Assembly (NCBI RefSeq): GCF_000797515.1
Contig: NZ_JSBN01000018.1
Span: forward strand, 1-34,921
Direction of reading: 5' to 3'
Length of the DNA: 34,921 nucleotides
Origin: Sphingomonas sp. Ant H11
GTDB taxonomy: Bacteria > Pseudomonadota > Alphaproteobacteria > Sphingomonadales > Sphingomonadaceae
Shown: in pieces, positions 28,091-34,921 of the stretch
Numbering within the stretch: position 1 is the stretch's first letter
How the letters are laid out: every line of letters begins with the position of its first letter
The notes under the pieces: model-generated
What the model was told of the DNA's origin: nothing
The model's input: the letters and a program-made list of their open reading frames with translations, nothing else
Database searches by the model: none
Made by a program: the position numbers and the translations under genes

Positions 28091-28555
28091 ATGATCACCA
28101 CCGACCGCACCGAATTCCGCGCAGCCCTCCCCACCGGTGGCCGCCTGATCGGCCTCGATGTCGGCACCAAGACGATCGGCACCGCTTTGTGCGACGCCGG
28201 CTGGAGCTTCGCATCGCCCGCTTTGCTCATCCGCCGCACCAAATTCCAGAAGGACAAAATCGCGCTCGCCGAGCTGATCGCGGCGCAGCAAGTGAAGGGC
28301 ATCGTCATCGGCCTGCCGCTCAACCTCTCCGACGGCAGCGAAAGCCCGCGCAGCCAATCGAGCCGCGCGTTTGCCCGCAACATGGCGGACCTGGGGCTGC
28401 CGATCTTCCTGCAGGACGAACGCTGGTCGACCGTCGCGGTAACGCGCACGCTGATCGAACAGGACGCCAGCCGCGCCAAGCGCGCCGAACTGGTCGACAA
28501 GATGGCAGCCGCCTATATTTTGCAAGGCGCGATTGACGCGCTGGTGGCGGTTTAG
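28091..28555 (+). CDS. ruvX: RuvX/YqgF, putative pre-16S rRNA nuclease
   Basis: A 154-residue RNase H-fold protein of the YqgF family, which is linked to 16S rRNA 5'-end maturation. Visible motifs are [20 protein letters not shown] (first catalytic Asp), [34 protein letters not shown] (Glu) and [15 protein letters not shown] (third acidic residue). The start at ATG 28091 follows the dispersed repeat; upstream in-frame residues are repeat-encoded and unlike the family. Its TAG overlaps the TAA of the convergent hemerythrin-like gene, so the two transcripts are tail to tail. In many alphaproteobacteria ruvX lies near pyrB, as here. Confidence 0.93.
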   Translation: MITTDRTEFRAALPTGGRLIGLDVGTKTIGTALCDAGWSFASPALLIRRTKFQKDKIALAELIAAQQVKGIVIGLPLNLSDGSESPRSQSSRAFARNMADLGLPIFLQDERWSTVAVTRTLIEQDASRAKRAELVDKMAAAYILQGAIDALVAV

Positions 28556-28965
28556 CGGCTATCCGCCCCGGGCCAGGAGGCTCGTGGAAAGAGGTCGCGC
28601 TCTTCGCGCAGGATGCGCCGCCGCAGCAATGTCATGACATCGCGAGTCGCGGCGCGAAACGCCTCCCAATCCTGCTGGATGCGCTCGATCGGCCAAGCTG
28701 CATGATAGGCCGCATAGGTGCTTGCGGTGCCGCCAACCTCGGCCAGCACTTGCTCGGCCAGCGAAGCCGTCGCCGGGTTCGCGCGCAAAATCGGATACAG
28801 GAGTTGGTCCTCCATCGCGAGGTGCTTGGTCAGCACGCGATTGAGCCGCCAGCGCAGCGACGACAACTCCACGCTCGGGCCATCGCCCCCGACCTCGGCC
28901 AGGATACGCTTTGCCAACGCGTCGAGTTCGCGATGCTCGTCGGTCAGAACCGCACGCTTAATCAA
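28552..28965 (-). CDS. Hemerythrin-like HHE-domain protein
   Basis: A four-helix-bundle cation-binding protein of about 137 residues: [11 protein letters not shown] (first His), [18 protein letters not shown] (HxxxE pair), [11 protein letters not shown] (further His), and [10 protein letters not shown] at the place where a His-Glu ligand pair is usual. The leading His of that last motif appears missing, so the di-iron site may be altered. Such proteins bind iron and sense or scavenge O2 or NO, or manage iron. The start is uncertain: I use TTG 28965 because GGGGG lies 6 nt upstream and the product then begins (M)[16 protein letters not shown] 28986 would add seven unlikely residues. The AT-rich repeat region at 29032-29048 lies upstream. 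Confidence 0.78.
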   Translation of the reverse strand: MIKRAVLTDEHRELDALAKRILAEVGGDGPSVELSSLRWRLNRVLTKHLAMEDQLLYPILRANPATASLAEQVLAEVGGTASTYAAYHAAWPIERIQQDWEAFRAATRDVMTLLRRRILREERDLFPRASWPGADSR

Positions 28966-29031
28966 TACGATCCCCCGCCACAGCATCCAAACCGACGTTA
29001 CGTCTGCGTATCGTTCCTATCCTAATGAAAT

Positions 29032-29048
29032 ATTATCAAACATTATCA
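29032..29048. promoter_or_regulatory. AT-rich direct repeat between hemerythrin and pyrB genes
   Basis: ATTATCA occurs at 29032-29038 and again at 29042-29048, exactly one helical turn apart, inside an A/T-rich island unusual for this genome. It sits in the 148-nt divergent gap and could serve as a regulator site or promoter core for either gene. Confidence 0.35.
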
Positions 29049-29113
29049 TTTGCGCGACGGATTGAAAGGCCCACCTTGCCACCGCACGCATGCCCGGCTA
29101 CCCGGCACTCTCG

Positions 29114-30100
29114 ATGCAGCCCTCCGATCACCGCCCCGCCTCGCTCATCCCCGGGCGTGCCGTGTTCCCGCACCGGCACTTGACCGGAATCGAGGGCTTG
29201 CAACCCCATGAGATCGTGTTTTTGCTCGACGAAGCCAATGGCTGGGTCGCCGCGAACCGTACGCGCGCGATCAGCGACAAACGACTCGGCGGGCTGACCC
29301 AGATCAACGCCTTTTTCGAGAATTCGACCCGCACGCTGCTGTCGTTCGAAATCGCCGGCAAGCGCCTAGGGGCCGATGTTGTCAACATGCACGCGGCGCA
29401 AAGTTCGGTAAAAAAGGGCGAGACGCTGATCGACACCGCGATGACGCTCAACGCGATGCGCGCCGACGTCATCGTCATCCGCCACATGTCCTCGGGCGCG
29501 GTGCGGCTGATCGCGGGCAAGGTCGATTGCCCGGTGCTCAATGCCGGCGACGGGCAGCACGAACATCCGACGCAAGCATTGCTCGATGCGCTGACGATCC
29601 GGCGGCGGCGCGGATCGATCGCGGGGCAGCGCGTGGTGATTTGCGGCGACGTGCTGCACAGCCGCGTCGCGCGCTCGAATATCCTCGCACTCACTGCGCT
29701 GGCCGCCGAAGTGCGCGTGTGTGCGCCGACCACGCTGATGCCCGCCGCGATCGAGCGGATGGGTGTCACGCCCTTTACCGATTTCGACGAAGCGCTGGAG
29801 GGTGCCGATGTCGTGATGATGCTGCGCTTGCAGAATGAGCGGATGAATGGCGGCTTCGTCCCTTCCAACCGCGAATATCATTTGCGCTATGGCCTCACCG
29901 AAAAGCGGCTCGCACGCGCCAAGCCGGACGCGCTGGTGATGCATCCCGGCCCGATGAACCGCGGCGTCGAAATCGACTCGGTCGTGGCCGACCACGCGCG
30001 TTCGGCGATCACCGAACAGGTCGAAATGGGGGTCGCGGTGCGCATGGCCTGTCTGGACGTATTGACGCGGCGGTCGCGCGACGTGGCGGGTTGGGCATGA
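29114..30100 (+). CDS. pyrB: Aspartate carbamoyltransferase catalytic subunit
   Basis: PyrB condenses carbamoyl phosphate with aspartate, the first committed step of pyrimidine synthesis. The 328-residue product carries the carbamoyl-phosphate site [47 protein letters not shown], the aspartate-site loop MLRLQNERM and the C-terminal [10 protein letters not shown]. The start is set at ATG 29114, giving [14 protein letters not shown] before the conserved [11 protein letters not shown] 29090 would add eight residues. The stop overlaps the ATG of the following pyrC-like gene (ATGA), so the two are co-translated. The frame is intact. Confidence 0.95.
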   Translation: MQPSDHRPASLIPGRAVFPHRHLTGIEGLQPHEIVFLLDEANGWVAANRTRAISDKRLGGLTQINAFFENSTRTLLSFEIAGKRLGADVVNMHAAQSSVKKGETLIDTAMTLNAMRADVIVIRHMSSGAVRLIAGKVDCPVLNAGDGQHEHPTQALLDALTIRRRRGSIAGQRVVICGDVLHSRVARSNILALTALAAEVRVCAPTTLMPAAIERMGVTPFTDFDEALEGADVVMMLRLQNERMNGGFVPSNREYHLRYGLTEKRLARAKPDALVMHPGPMNRGVEIDSVVADHARSAITEQVEMGVAVRMACLDVLTRRSRDVAGWA

Positions 30101-31330
30101 GCCGGACGCTGGCCCTGCTCAACGCGACGCTCGTCTGCCCGGTGGCGGGCGTGTCTGCGGGTGGCGTGCTGATCGACGGCGATACGATCGTCGCCACCGG
30201 CCTGATCGAAGTGCCCGATGGAACAGAGACGATCGACTGTGGTGGCCAGATGCTGGCCCCCGCGATCGTCGATCTTGGCGTGTTCGCAATCGACCTGCCC
30301 GCCTTTCACGCCGGTGGGATCGTGCGGGTCGGGTTGATGCCCGATCAGTCGCCCGTGCTCGACGACCCCGGCATCGTGCAGCGCGCCGCGCTGATTGGGC
30401 GGCCTGGGCTGTGGATTCACCCGATCGCCGCGGCAACGCGCGGGCTCGCGGGCACCGACCTCGCCGAAATGGCAATCAACCGCGACGCGGGTGCGCGCGC
30501 AGTCGGCACCGGTGCAGGCTGGATCGCCGATTCGGGCGTGATGCGCAAAGTGCTGGCTTATGCTGGCGATCTCGGGCTGACCGTCATCACCCATGCCGAA
30601 GATGGCGGCGTGACGGCGGGCACGGTGGCGACCGCAGGCGAAACCGCGACGCGCATGGGCCTGCCCGCCGCCCCGGCCATTGCCGAGCCGCTGGCCATCG
30701 CCCGCGACGTGATGCTGGCCGAGGAAACCGGCGCTGCGCTGCACATCCGCCAAGTCACGACCGCCGCCGGGTTCGATCTGGTCCGCGCGGCCAAGCGCCG
30801 CGGCGTGCGCGTCACCTGCGGCATTACGCCTGCCCATTTCATGCTGTCCGACATCGCGATGACCGATTTCCGTACCTTCGCGCATCTGTCGCCGCCCTTG
30901 CGGTCGGAAAGCGACCGGCAAGCGGCGCTGACGGCGCTGGCCGATGGCACGATCGATGTGCTGTGTTCCGGCCACGATCCGCATGGCCCCGAGGAAAAAC
31001 GCCTGCTTCGCGGATTCCGCATCGGGAATGGCGGGTGCCGAGACCCTGCTCGCCTTGGGATTGGGGCTGGTGCGCGACGGGACCATTACGATGGAGCGGC
31101 TGTTCGCCTTGCTCGCCGCCAATCCCGCGCGCGTCCTGGGCGTGGCCACCGGCACGCTCGCCATCGGGGCACCCGCCGACCTGCTCGTGCTCGATCCGCA
31201 TGCCCCGTGGCAAATCGATGGCAATCGCCTGCATGCCAAGGCCGGGAACACGCCGTTCGACGGGTTGCCGGTTCAGGGCAAGGTGGTGCGGGTGTTCAAG
31301 GGCGGCACCGCGCTCCCCCTGCCCGCATAA
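30097..31330 (+). CDS. pyrC: Dihydroorotase homologue lacking metal site (PyrC'/PyrX type, one frameshift)
   Basis: An amidohydrolase-fold protein of about 410 residues. It keeps the overall dihydroorotase order ([61 protein letters not shown]). Where active enzymes have the HxH metal motif (DxHxHLR), it reads [18 protein letters not shown]. The Asp-containing strand reads [12 protein letters not shown]. This is the pattern of the non-catalytic PyrC' subunit that holds PyrB in a larger ATCase complex in Pseudomonas and relatives. The frame breaks near 30987; the repair is either one base removed or two added (the second would give the conserved KRLPFAD). The start ATG 30097 overlaps the pyrB stop. 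An active dihydroorotase should be encoded elsewhere. Confidence 0.88.
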
Positions 31331-31333
31331 GGC

Positions 31334-32679
31334 TTAGCGCGACGCCAGTTCGCGACCCTTGGCCCACATCGCAACTTGGTCGCCAGCGCCTGCGCGCACG
31401 AAGCAGCTTCCGCCCGTCGCGCGATAGCCCAGGCACAGCGCCACCGCATCGCCGCGCGCGAAGCCGCCGACCGACAGACGATAGAAGCTCTTGCCCTTGG
31501 TCGTGACGCTCATGCCCTGCGGCGTGCGCCCGGCGAAACCGGCAAAGCGGCGCGAGACGCGGCCCCAGGCATCATGCGCCACGCCTGCGGTCTCATAGGC
31601 ACCAAGCTGGACATAGAAGCTGCCCTTGGCGACGGCGCGCGGTGCCGAAGCGACGGCAACCGCCGCGCGCGGTGCAATCGCGCCACGCTTTGCGCGGGCC
31701 TCGGCGACCGACACGGGCAGCGCCTGCACGACTTCCTTGCGTTCGGCGAACACCACACCGGCGATGCTCGGCCCAATGACGGGCTTCGCGTCCGGCTCGG
31801 CTGCGGCGACGGCGACCGGTGCGGGCGTGGGTGCTGGCGCGGACGCGGCCTCAACCTTGCCGGGCATGAAGGCATCGACCGGTGCCTCGGCTGCGGCCAT
31901 TGCGGTCGCTGCGGGACGACCGCCGTTCAAAGCGAGCGCGACCGGCAGGCCGGGATCGACCGCGGGCCGCACCCCAAGCAAGGTCGCGACCTGATCCGAC
32001 GCCGAAGTCGGGCGCGAGAAGCTCGACCAATCGAGGATGCGTCTGGCGACATCGGCGGGGGCGACGTCCATCGCCACCACCGTCTGCGCCTCGCGCCAGC
32101 GCCCGGCAAGGGCCAGGCTCAGCGCGAAGTTCTGGCGGATCTTGGCATCGGCCTCGGGCGCGCGGGCGGCGGGCTCCAGCACTTCGACCGCCGTCGCCGG
32201 ATCGCCTGCCAGCGCGATTGCGAGGCCGCGATCGGCAACCGGGATCGTCGCTGCATGGGTGTCGAGCGTCTTGCGCGCGCCAGCCCAATCGCCCGTCGCG
32301 ATCTGTGCGAGCGCCAGGTTCAGCGCGACCTTGCCGTTGCTATCGTCGAGCGACAGCACATCGGCGAAGACATCGCGCGCGAGGCAAAGCGGCCGCCCTT
32401 CAGGTAGCTTTGGCCAAGCAACAGGCGATAGGCCGCGACCTGCGGCTGATCGCCAACCGCCGCCTCGGCGTGCCGAATCGCAACGTCGAATTTACCATGT
32501 GAGAGCGCGGCTTGCGCAGCCGCAAATTCCACACGCCCTTGCTTTTCCGCACGCGATTGCTCGCGCGCGCTGGCTGCGGCGATCGTCGCGGTGGTGACGG
32601 CGGCAAGCGTGCCGCCAGCGAGACAGAGCGCGACCCCCAATGTCAGGGGACCGAAAGTGATGGCGGACCGAGTCTTCAT
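31334..32679 (-). CDS. TPR protein with C-terminal SPOR domain (one frameshift)
   Basis: About 448 residues after correction. A signal-anchor (GPLTLGVALCLAGGTLAAVT) is followed by TPR-like helices (AAAQAALSHGKFDVAIRHAE, VALNLALAQIATGDWAGAR), then a long Ala/Pro linker. The protein ends in a SPOR-type peptidoglycan-binding domain (KGSFYVQLGAYETAGVAHDA, FYRLSVGGFARGDAVALCL). SPOR domains bind denuded glycan strands at division sites, so the protein probably sits in the periplasm near the septum. The frame breaks near 32380; one missing base joins KGGRFAS to ARDVFADVLSLDD. The gene begins 22 nt after the RHH gene and is on the same strand as parA, so the three form a likely operon. Confidence 0.82.
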
Positions 32680-32701
32680 CGTATCTCCCCCTTCAGGGTT
32701 G

Positions 32702-33252
32702 TCAGCGCTTTGCCCGGGTCGGGAGCTGGCGCACCAGATCCTCGACTTCGGGCAGGGATTGCAGGAAGTGGTCGAGCGCTTCGGTCACCAGCGTTTGCGC
32801 CGACGCATTATGCAGCGCGCTGGCCAGCCGCAGCCGCAGGTGGCGATCCTGGTCGAGCCGCAGCGTGAAGGCCGATTTCGGGCGGCTCTTGCCGTGCTTC
32901 TTCTTGGTTTCGCGTTCGATCCGGCTGGCGGTGGCGACCGATACCGGCTTCATCGCGATCGGGCGTGCGGGTTCGACCGGCTCGGGCGCGGCAAATTCTT
33001 CGCGCAGCACCTCGCGCTGGATCAAAACCGAAGGGACCGGGGCCGGCGGGACCGCCGCCACGACCGGCGCGGGCTCCACCACCGGCGGATGATCGCCGCC
33101 CATGTCGTTCCAGCCGAGATCATCCTGCGCGCCCGGCATCGTGCCGAACCCGCCAAAGCCTGCGGGCGCATCGCGGGCTTGGCCTGGCCCTTGCGCGCGA
33201 GCAGCGTCGAGGACAGCGAAGCGAGCGGTTTTTGTTGGCCGAACATGTTCAT
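32702..33252 (-). CDS. Probable ribbon-helix-helix protein partnered with ParA (one frameshift)
   Basis: About 183 residues after correction. A basic N terminus (MNMFGQQKPLASLSSTLLAR) leads to a Gly/Pro-rich and acidic middle, then a conserved C-terminal block. That block contains KSAFTLRLDQDRHLRLRLAS followed by SAQTLVTEALDHFLQSL, which has the beta-strand / helix / helix pattern of ribbon-helix-helix proteins such as those paired with ParA in small partition systems. The frame breaks near 33172, where a missing base joins ARKGQAK to ARDAPAGFGGFGTM. Its ATG lies 1 nt after the parA stop, implying coupling. A role as the ParA stimulator or adaptor is inferred from this arrangement. DNA binding is not certain. 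Confidence 0.65.
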
Positions 33253-33253
33253 G

Positions 33254-33970
33254 TCAGCTCACCACCCGGCGGCCGAAACCACCCGCTGCAGGGCGCTGCG
33301 CCCCGAAACCATTGGCGACATTGGGGGCGGCGAACACGGTGCGCCGGAAATTCTTTTCGAGGCGGTCGGAAATATAGGTCCACAGATCGCGGATTTCCTG
33401 CGCCGATTTGCCGTTGCCATCGACCTCCATGACCGTGCGCCCGTCGATCATCGACGCCGCGAAATCGGTGCGGTGGTGGACCGTGATCGGCGCGACGGTG
33501 CCGTGCTGCGACAAGGCGACCGCCGCTTCGGAGGTGATCCGCGCCTTGGGTGTCGCGCCATTGACGACGAACAGCAGCGGCTTGCCCGCGCGTTCGCACA
33601 GATCGACCGTGGCCCCGACCGCGCGCAGATCGTGCGGGCTCGGGCGTGTGGGGATGACGATCAGCTCGGCCACCGCGATCACGCTCTGGATCGCCATAGT
33701 GATGGCGGGTGGCGTGTCGATCATCGCCAGGCGGAAACCCTGCTGGCGCAGCACCTCCAGATCGGCGGCGAGCCGCGCGACCGTGGTCTGCGCAAAGGCC
33801 GGAAATTCGCTTTGCCGCTCGTTCCACCAGTCCGACAGCGACCCTTGCGGATCGATATCGATCAGGACGACCGGGCCAGCCCCGGAGAGCTGCGCCTGAA
33901 CGGCCAGATGCCCGGACAAGGTCGTCTTGCCCGATCCGCCTTTTTGAGATGCCATCGCGAGGACGCGCAT
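33254..33970 (-). CDS. ParA-family ATPase
   Basis: A 238-residue deviant-Walker ATPase: ASQKGGSGKTTLSGHLAVQ (Walker A with signature Lys), VVLIDIDPQGSLSDWW, and MIDTPPAI (Walker B). There is no N-terminal helix-turn-helix, so it is of the short ParA/MinD type that positions plasmids, chromosome regions or protein complexes on the nucleoid. Chromosomal parAB is not nearby and no parB is adjacent; instead an RHH-like protein and a TPR-SPOR protein follow in the same operon. It is therefore an orphan ParA, perhaps placing an envelope or protein cluster. MipZ is unlikely because the start motif differs. The ATG at 33970 begins MRVLAMASQKGG. It diverges from the Sel1 gene. The frame is intact. Confidence 0.9.
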   Translation of the reverse strand: MRVLAMASQKGGSGKTTLSGHLAVQAQLSGAGPVVLIDIDPQGSLSDWWNERQSEFPAFAQTTVARLAADLEVLRQQGFRLAMIDTPPAITMAIQSVIAVAELIVIPTRPSPHDLRAVGATVDLCERAGKPLLFVVNGATPKARITSEAAVALSQHGTVAPITVHHRTDFAASMIDGRTVMEVDGNGKSAQEIRDLWTYISDRLEKNFRRTVFAAPNVANGFGAQRPAAGGFGRRVVS

Positions 33971-34142
33971 GAGCCCCTTTCACTCCCGCTATTCGAGAGC
34001 CATGCCTGCCACGCCATCCCTCAAGGAACGGTTAACGGTGGGGGGCCTGCTCCCCCTTTAGGATGAGCGTGGGTAACAAAATCTTTGCCATGATGCGGCT
34101 ACAGGGCATGATCGGTTGAAGAAACGGGACGGGACCATTGTT

Positions 34143-34921
34143 ATGCGCAACGCGCTAATCCTCGGCATGGCCGGGCTCTTGCTCGCAGGCGGTGCTGTGG
34201 CGGCACCCGCCGTTGCGGATGTGCGCGAGGGCGTCGATGCCTGGAGCCGCGGCGAGTATAAGAAAGCCGTCGACCAATGGCGTCCCGCGGCCATTGCGGG
34301 CGATGCCGATGCGCAATTCAACCTGGGCCAAGCCTATTCGCTCGGGCGCGGGGTTCCGGTCGACATTCCGATGGCCGAAAGCTGGTTCCGCAAGGCCGCG
34401 TTGCAGGGTCATGCCGAGGCGGAAGCGAAATATGGCCTGGTGCTGTTCGACCAGAAAAAGCGCGCCGAAGCGCTGCCGTGGCTCGAAAAGGCGGCGAAGC
34501 GCGGCGAGCCGCGTGCACAGCTGGTTTTGGGGACGATGCTGTTCAACGGCGACAGCGTCGCGAAGGACTGGCCGCGTGCCTATGCGCTATTGGTGCGCTC
34601 CGCCGCCGCCAGCACGCCGGGCGCTTCCGAAGTGCAGGCGCAAATGGATACGCTGATCCCGACCGAGCAGCGCCAGCAGGGGCTGATGCTGGCCCGCCAA
34701 TATGAAGCCGAGGCGCAACGCCCGCAGCTTCCACCCGAAATTTCCGGGCGGGGCACCAGCACCGCGATGCGCGCCACCGACTTGCCGCCGTCGCAATATG
34801 ATCCCAGCGTCGCAACCGGCCCCAGATCGTCGCGCTCGCCCCGCCGCCCGCCGCCAAGCCGACAAAGCCGCGCGTACCGCCCCGTGCCGCCGCAGTGCTG
34901 AAGCGGCTCCCGCCCCCGGCG
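34143..34921 (+). CDS. Sel1-repeat exported protein, running off window (one probable frameshift)
   Basis: A signal peptide (MRNALILGMAGLLLAGGAVA) is followed by Sel1-like repeats: GDADAQFNLGQAYSLGRGVP, AESWFRKAALQGHAEAEAKY, LEKAAKRGEPRAQLVLGTML. A Pro/Arg/Ala-rich linker follows. As assembled, the frame stops at 34901. A single missing C near 34823 would instead read ATGPQIVALAPPPAAKPTKP and stay open to the window edge, as expected for sphingomonad Sel1 proteins that end in a SPOR domain. I therefore treat the gene as 3'-partial. ATG 34143 is the preferred start, since it begins the signal peptide; TTG 34116 is in frame upstream. It probably sits in the periplasm and binds partner proteins. 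It diverges from parA. Confidence 0.75.

Noticed and set aside
34028..34060. CtrA half-site (TCAA-N7-TTAA) and short G/C hairpin between parA and the Sel1 gene
   Set aside because: Only one imperfect box, and a five- to six-pair stem with a short T run that has no upstream gene to terminate; too weak to list as features.

Overview
The window is high-GC chromosomal DNA from an alphaproteobacterium, most likely a sphingomonad (Sphingomonas or a close relative). The evidence is the tig / clpP / clpX / lon / HU protease-chaperone neighbourhood, a gspC-gspD-gspE type II secretion run, a DUF4893-type lipoprotein, a trigger factor with a Lys/Ala-rich tail, CtrA-like boxes, and dispersed palindromes of the kind common in these genomes. 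I see no prophage, insertion sequence, CRISPR array or defence island. This is mostly core genome, and no gap between genes exceeds 300 bases.

Layout. 1-4785 (minus): gspC, gspD, gspE of a type II secretion system, with a 98-nt palindrome translated inside the start of gspE. 4910-5566: a prolyl-4-hydroxylase-like 2OG-Fe(II) oxygenase. 5608-5682: tRNA-Val(CAC). 5819-8695 (minus): HU and Lon. 8760-11808 (plus): a small exported protein coupled to an M1 metallopeptidase, then an isoprenylcysteine methyltransferase-like membrane protein. 11815-18274 (minus): DUF4893 lipoprotein, GNAT acetyltransferase, clpX, clpP, a GT2 glycosyltransferase, trigger factor and tRNA-Leu(TAG). 18406-18785 (plus): two tiny, disordered, overlapping genes. 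18808-21370 (minus): three exported proteins including an M48 peptidase with TPRs. 21497-24910 (minus): gatC, gatA, an unrecognised 52-codon ORF, gatB. 24948-26745 (minus): a DUF4153-like membrane protein. 26872-28555 (plus): a DUF3089 hydrolase and ruvX. 28552-28965 (minus): a hemerythrin-like protein. 29114-31330 (plus): pyrB and a dihydroorotase homologue lacking its metal-binding HxH. 31334-33970 (minus): a ParA ATPase, a probable ribbon-helix-helix protein and a TPR-SPOR protein. 34143-end (plus): a Sel1-repeat protein running off the window.

The gatC-gatA-gatB run supplies the amidotransferase for Gln-tRNA/Asn-tRNA formation. Trigger factor, ClpP, ClpX and Lon make up a protein-folding and turnover neighbourhood. 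pyrB and the pseudo-dihydroorotase probably form one aspartate transcarbamoylase complex.

A major caveat concerns sequence quality. About eighteen single-base frameshifts break otherwise well-conserved genes, including lon, gatA, gspD and pyrC. Most lie in short G/C (sometimes T/A) runs. Once each is corrected, every gene returns to a whole number of codons and a family-typical length. I read them as assembly or sequencing indels rather than pseudogenes, and give the full gene spans with the break position. The best candidates for something undescribed are the 52-codon ORF locked between gatA and gatB, the palindrome inside gspE, the perfect hairpin at 21382-21415, and the ParA / RHH / TPR-SPOR cluster.
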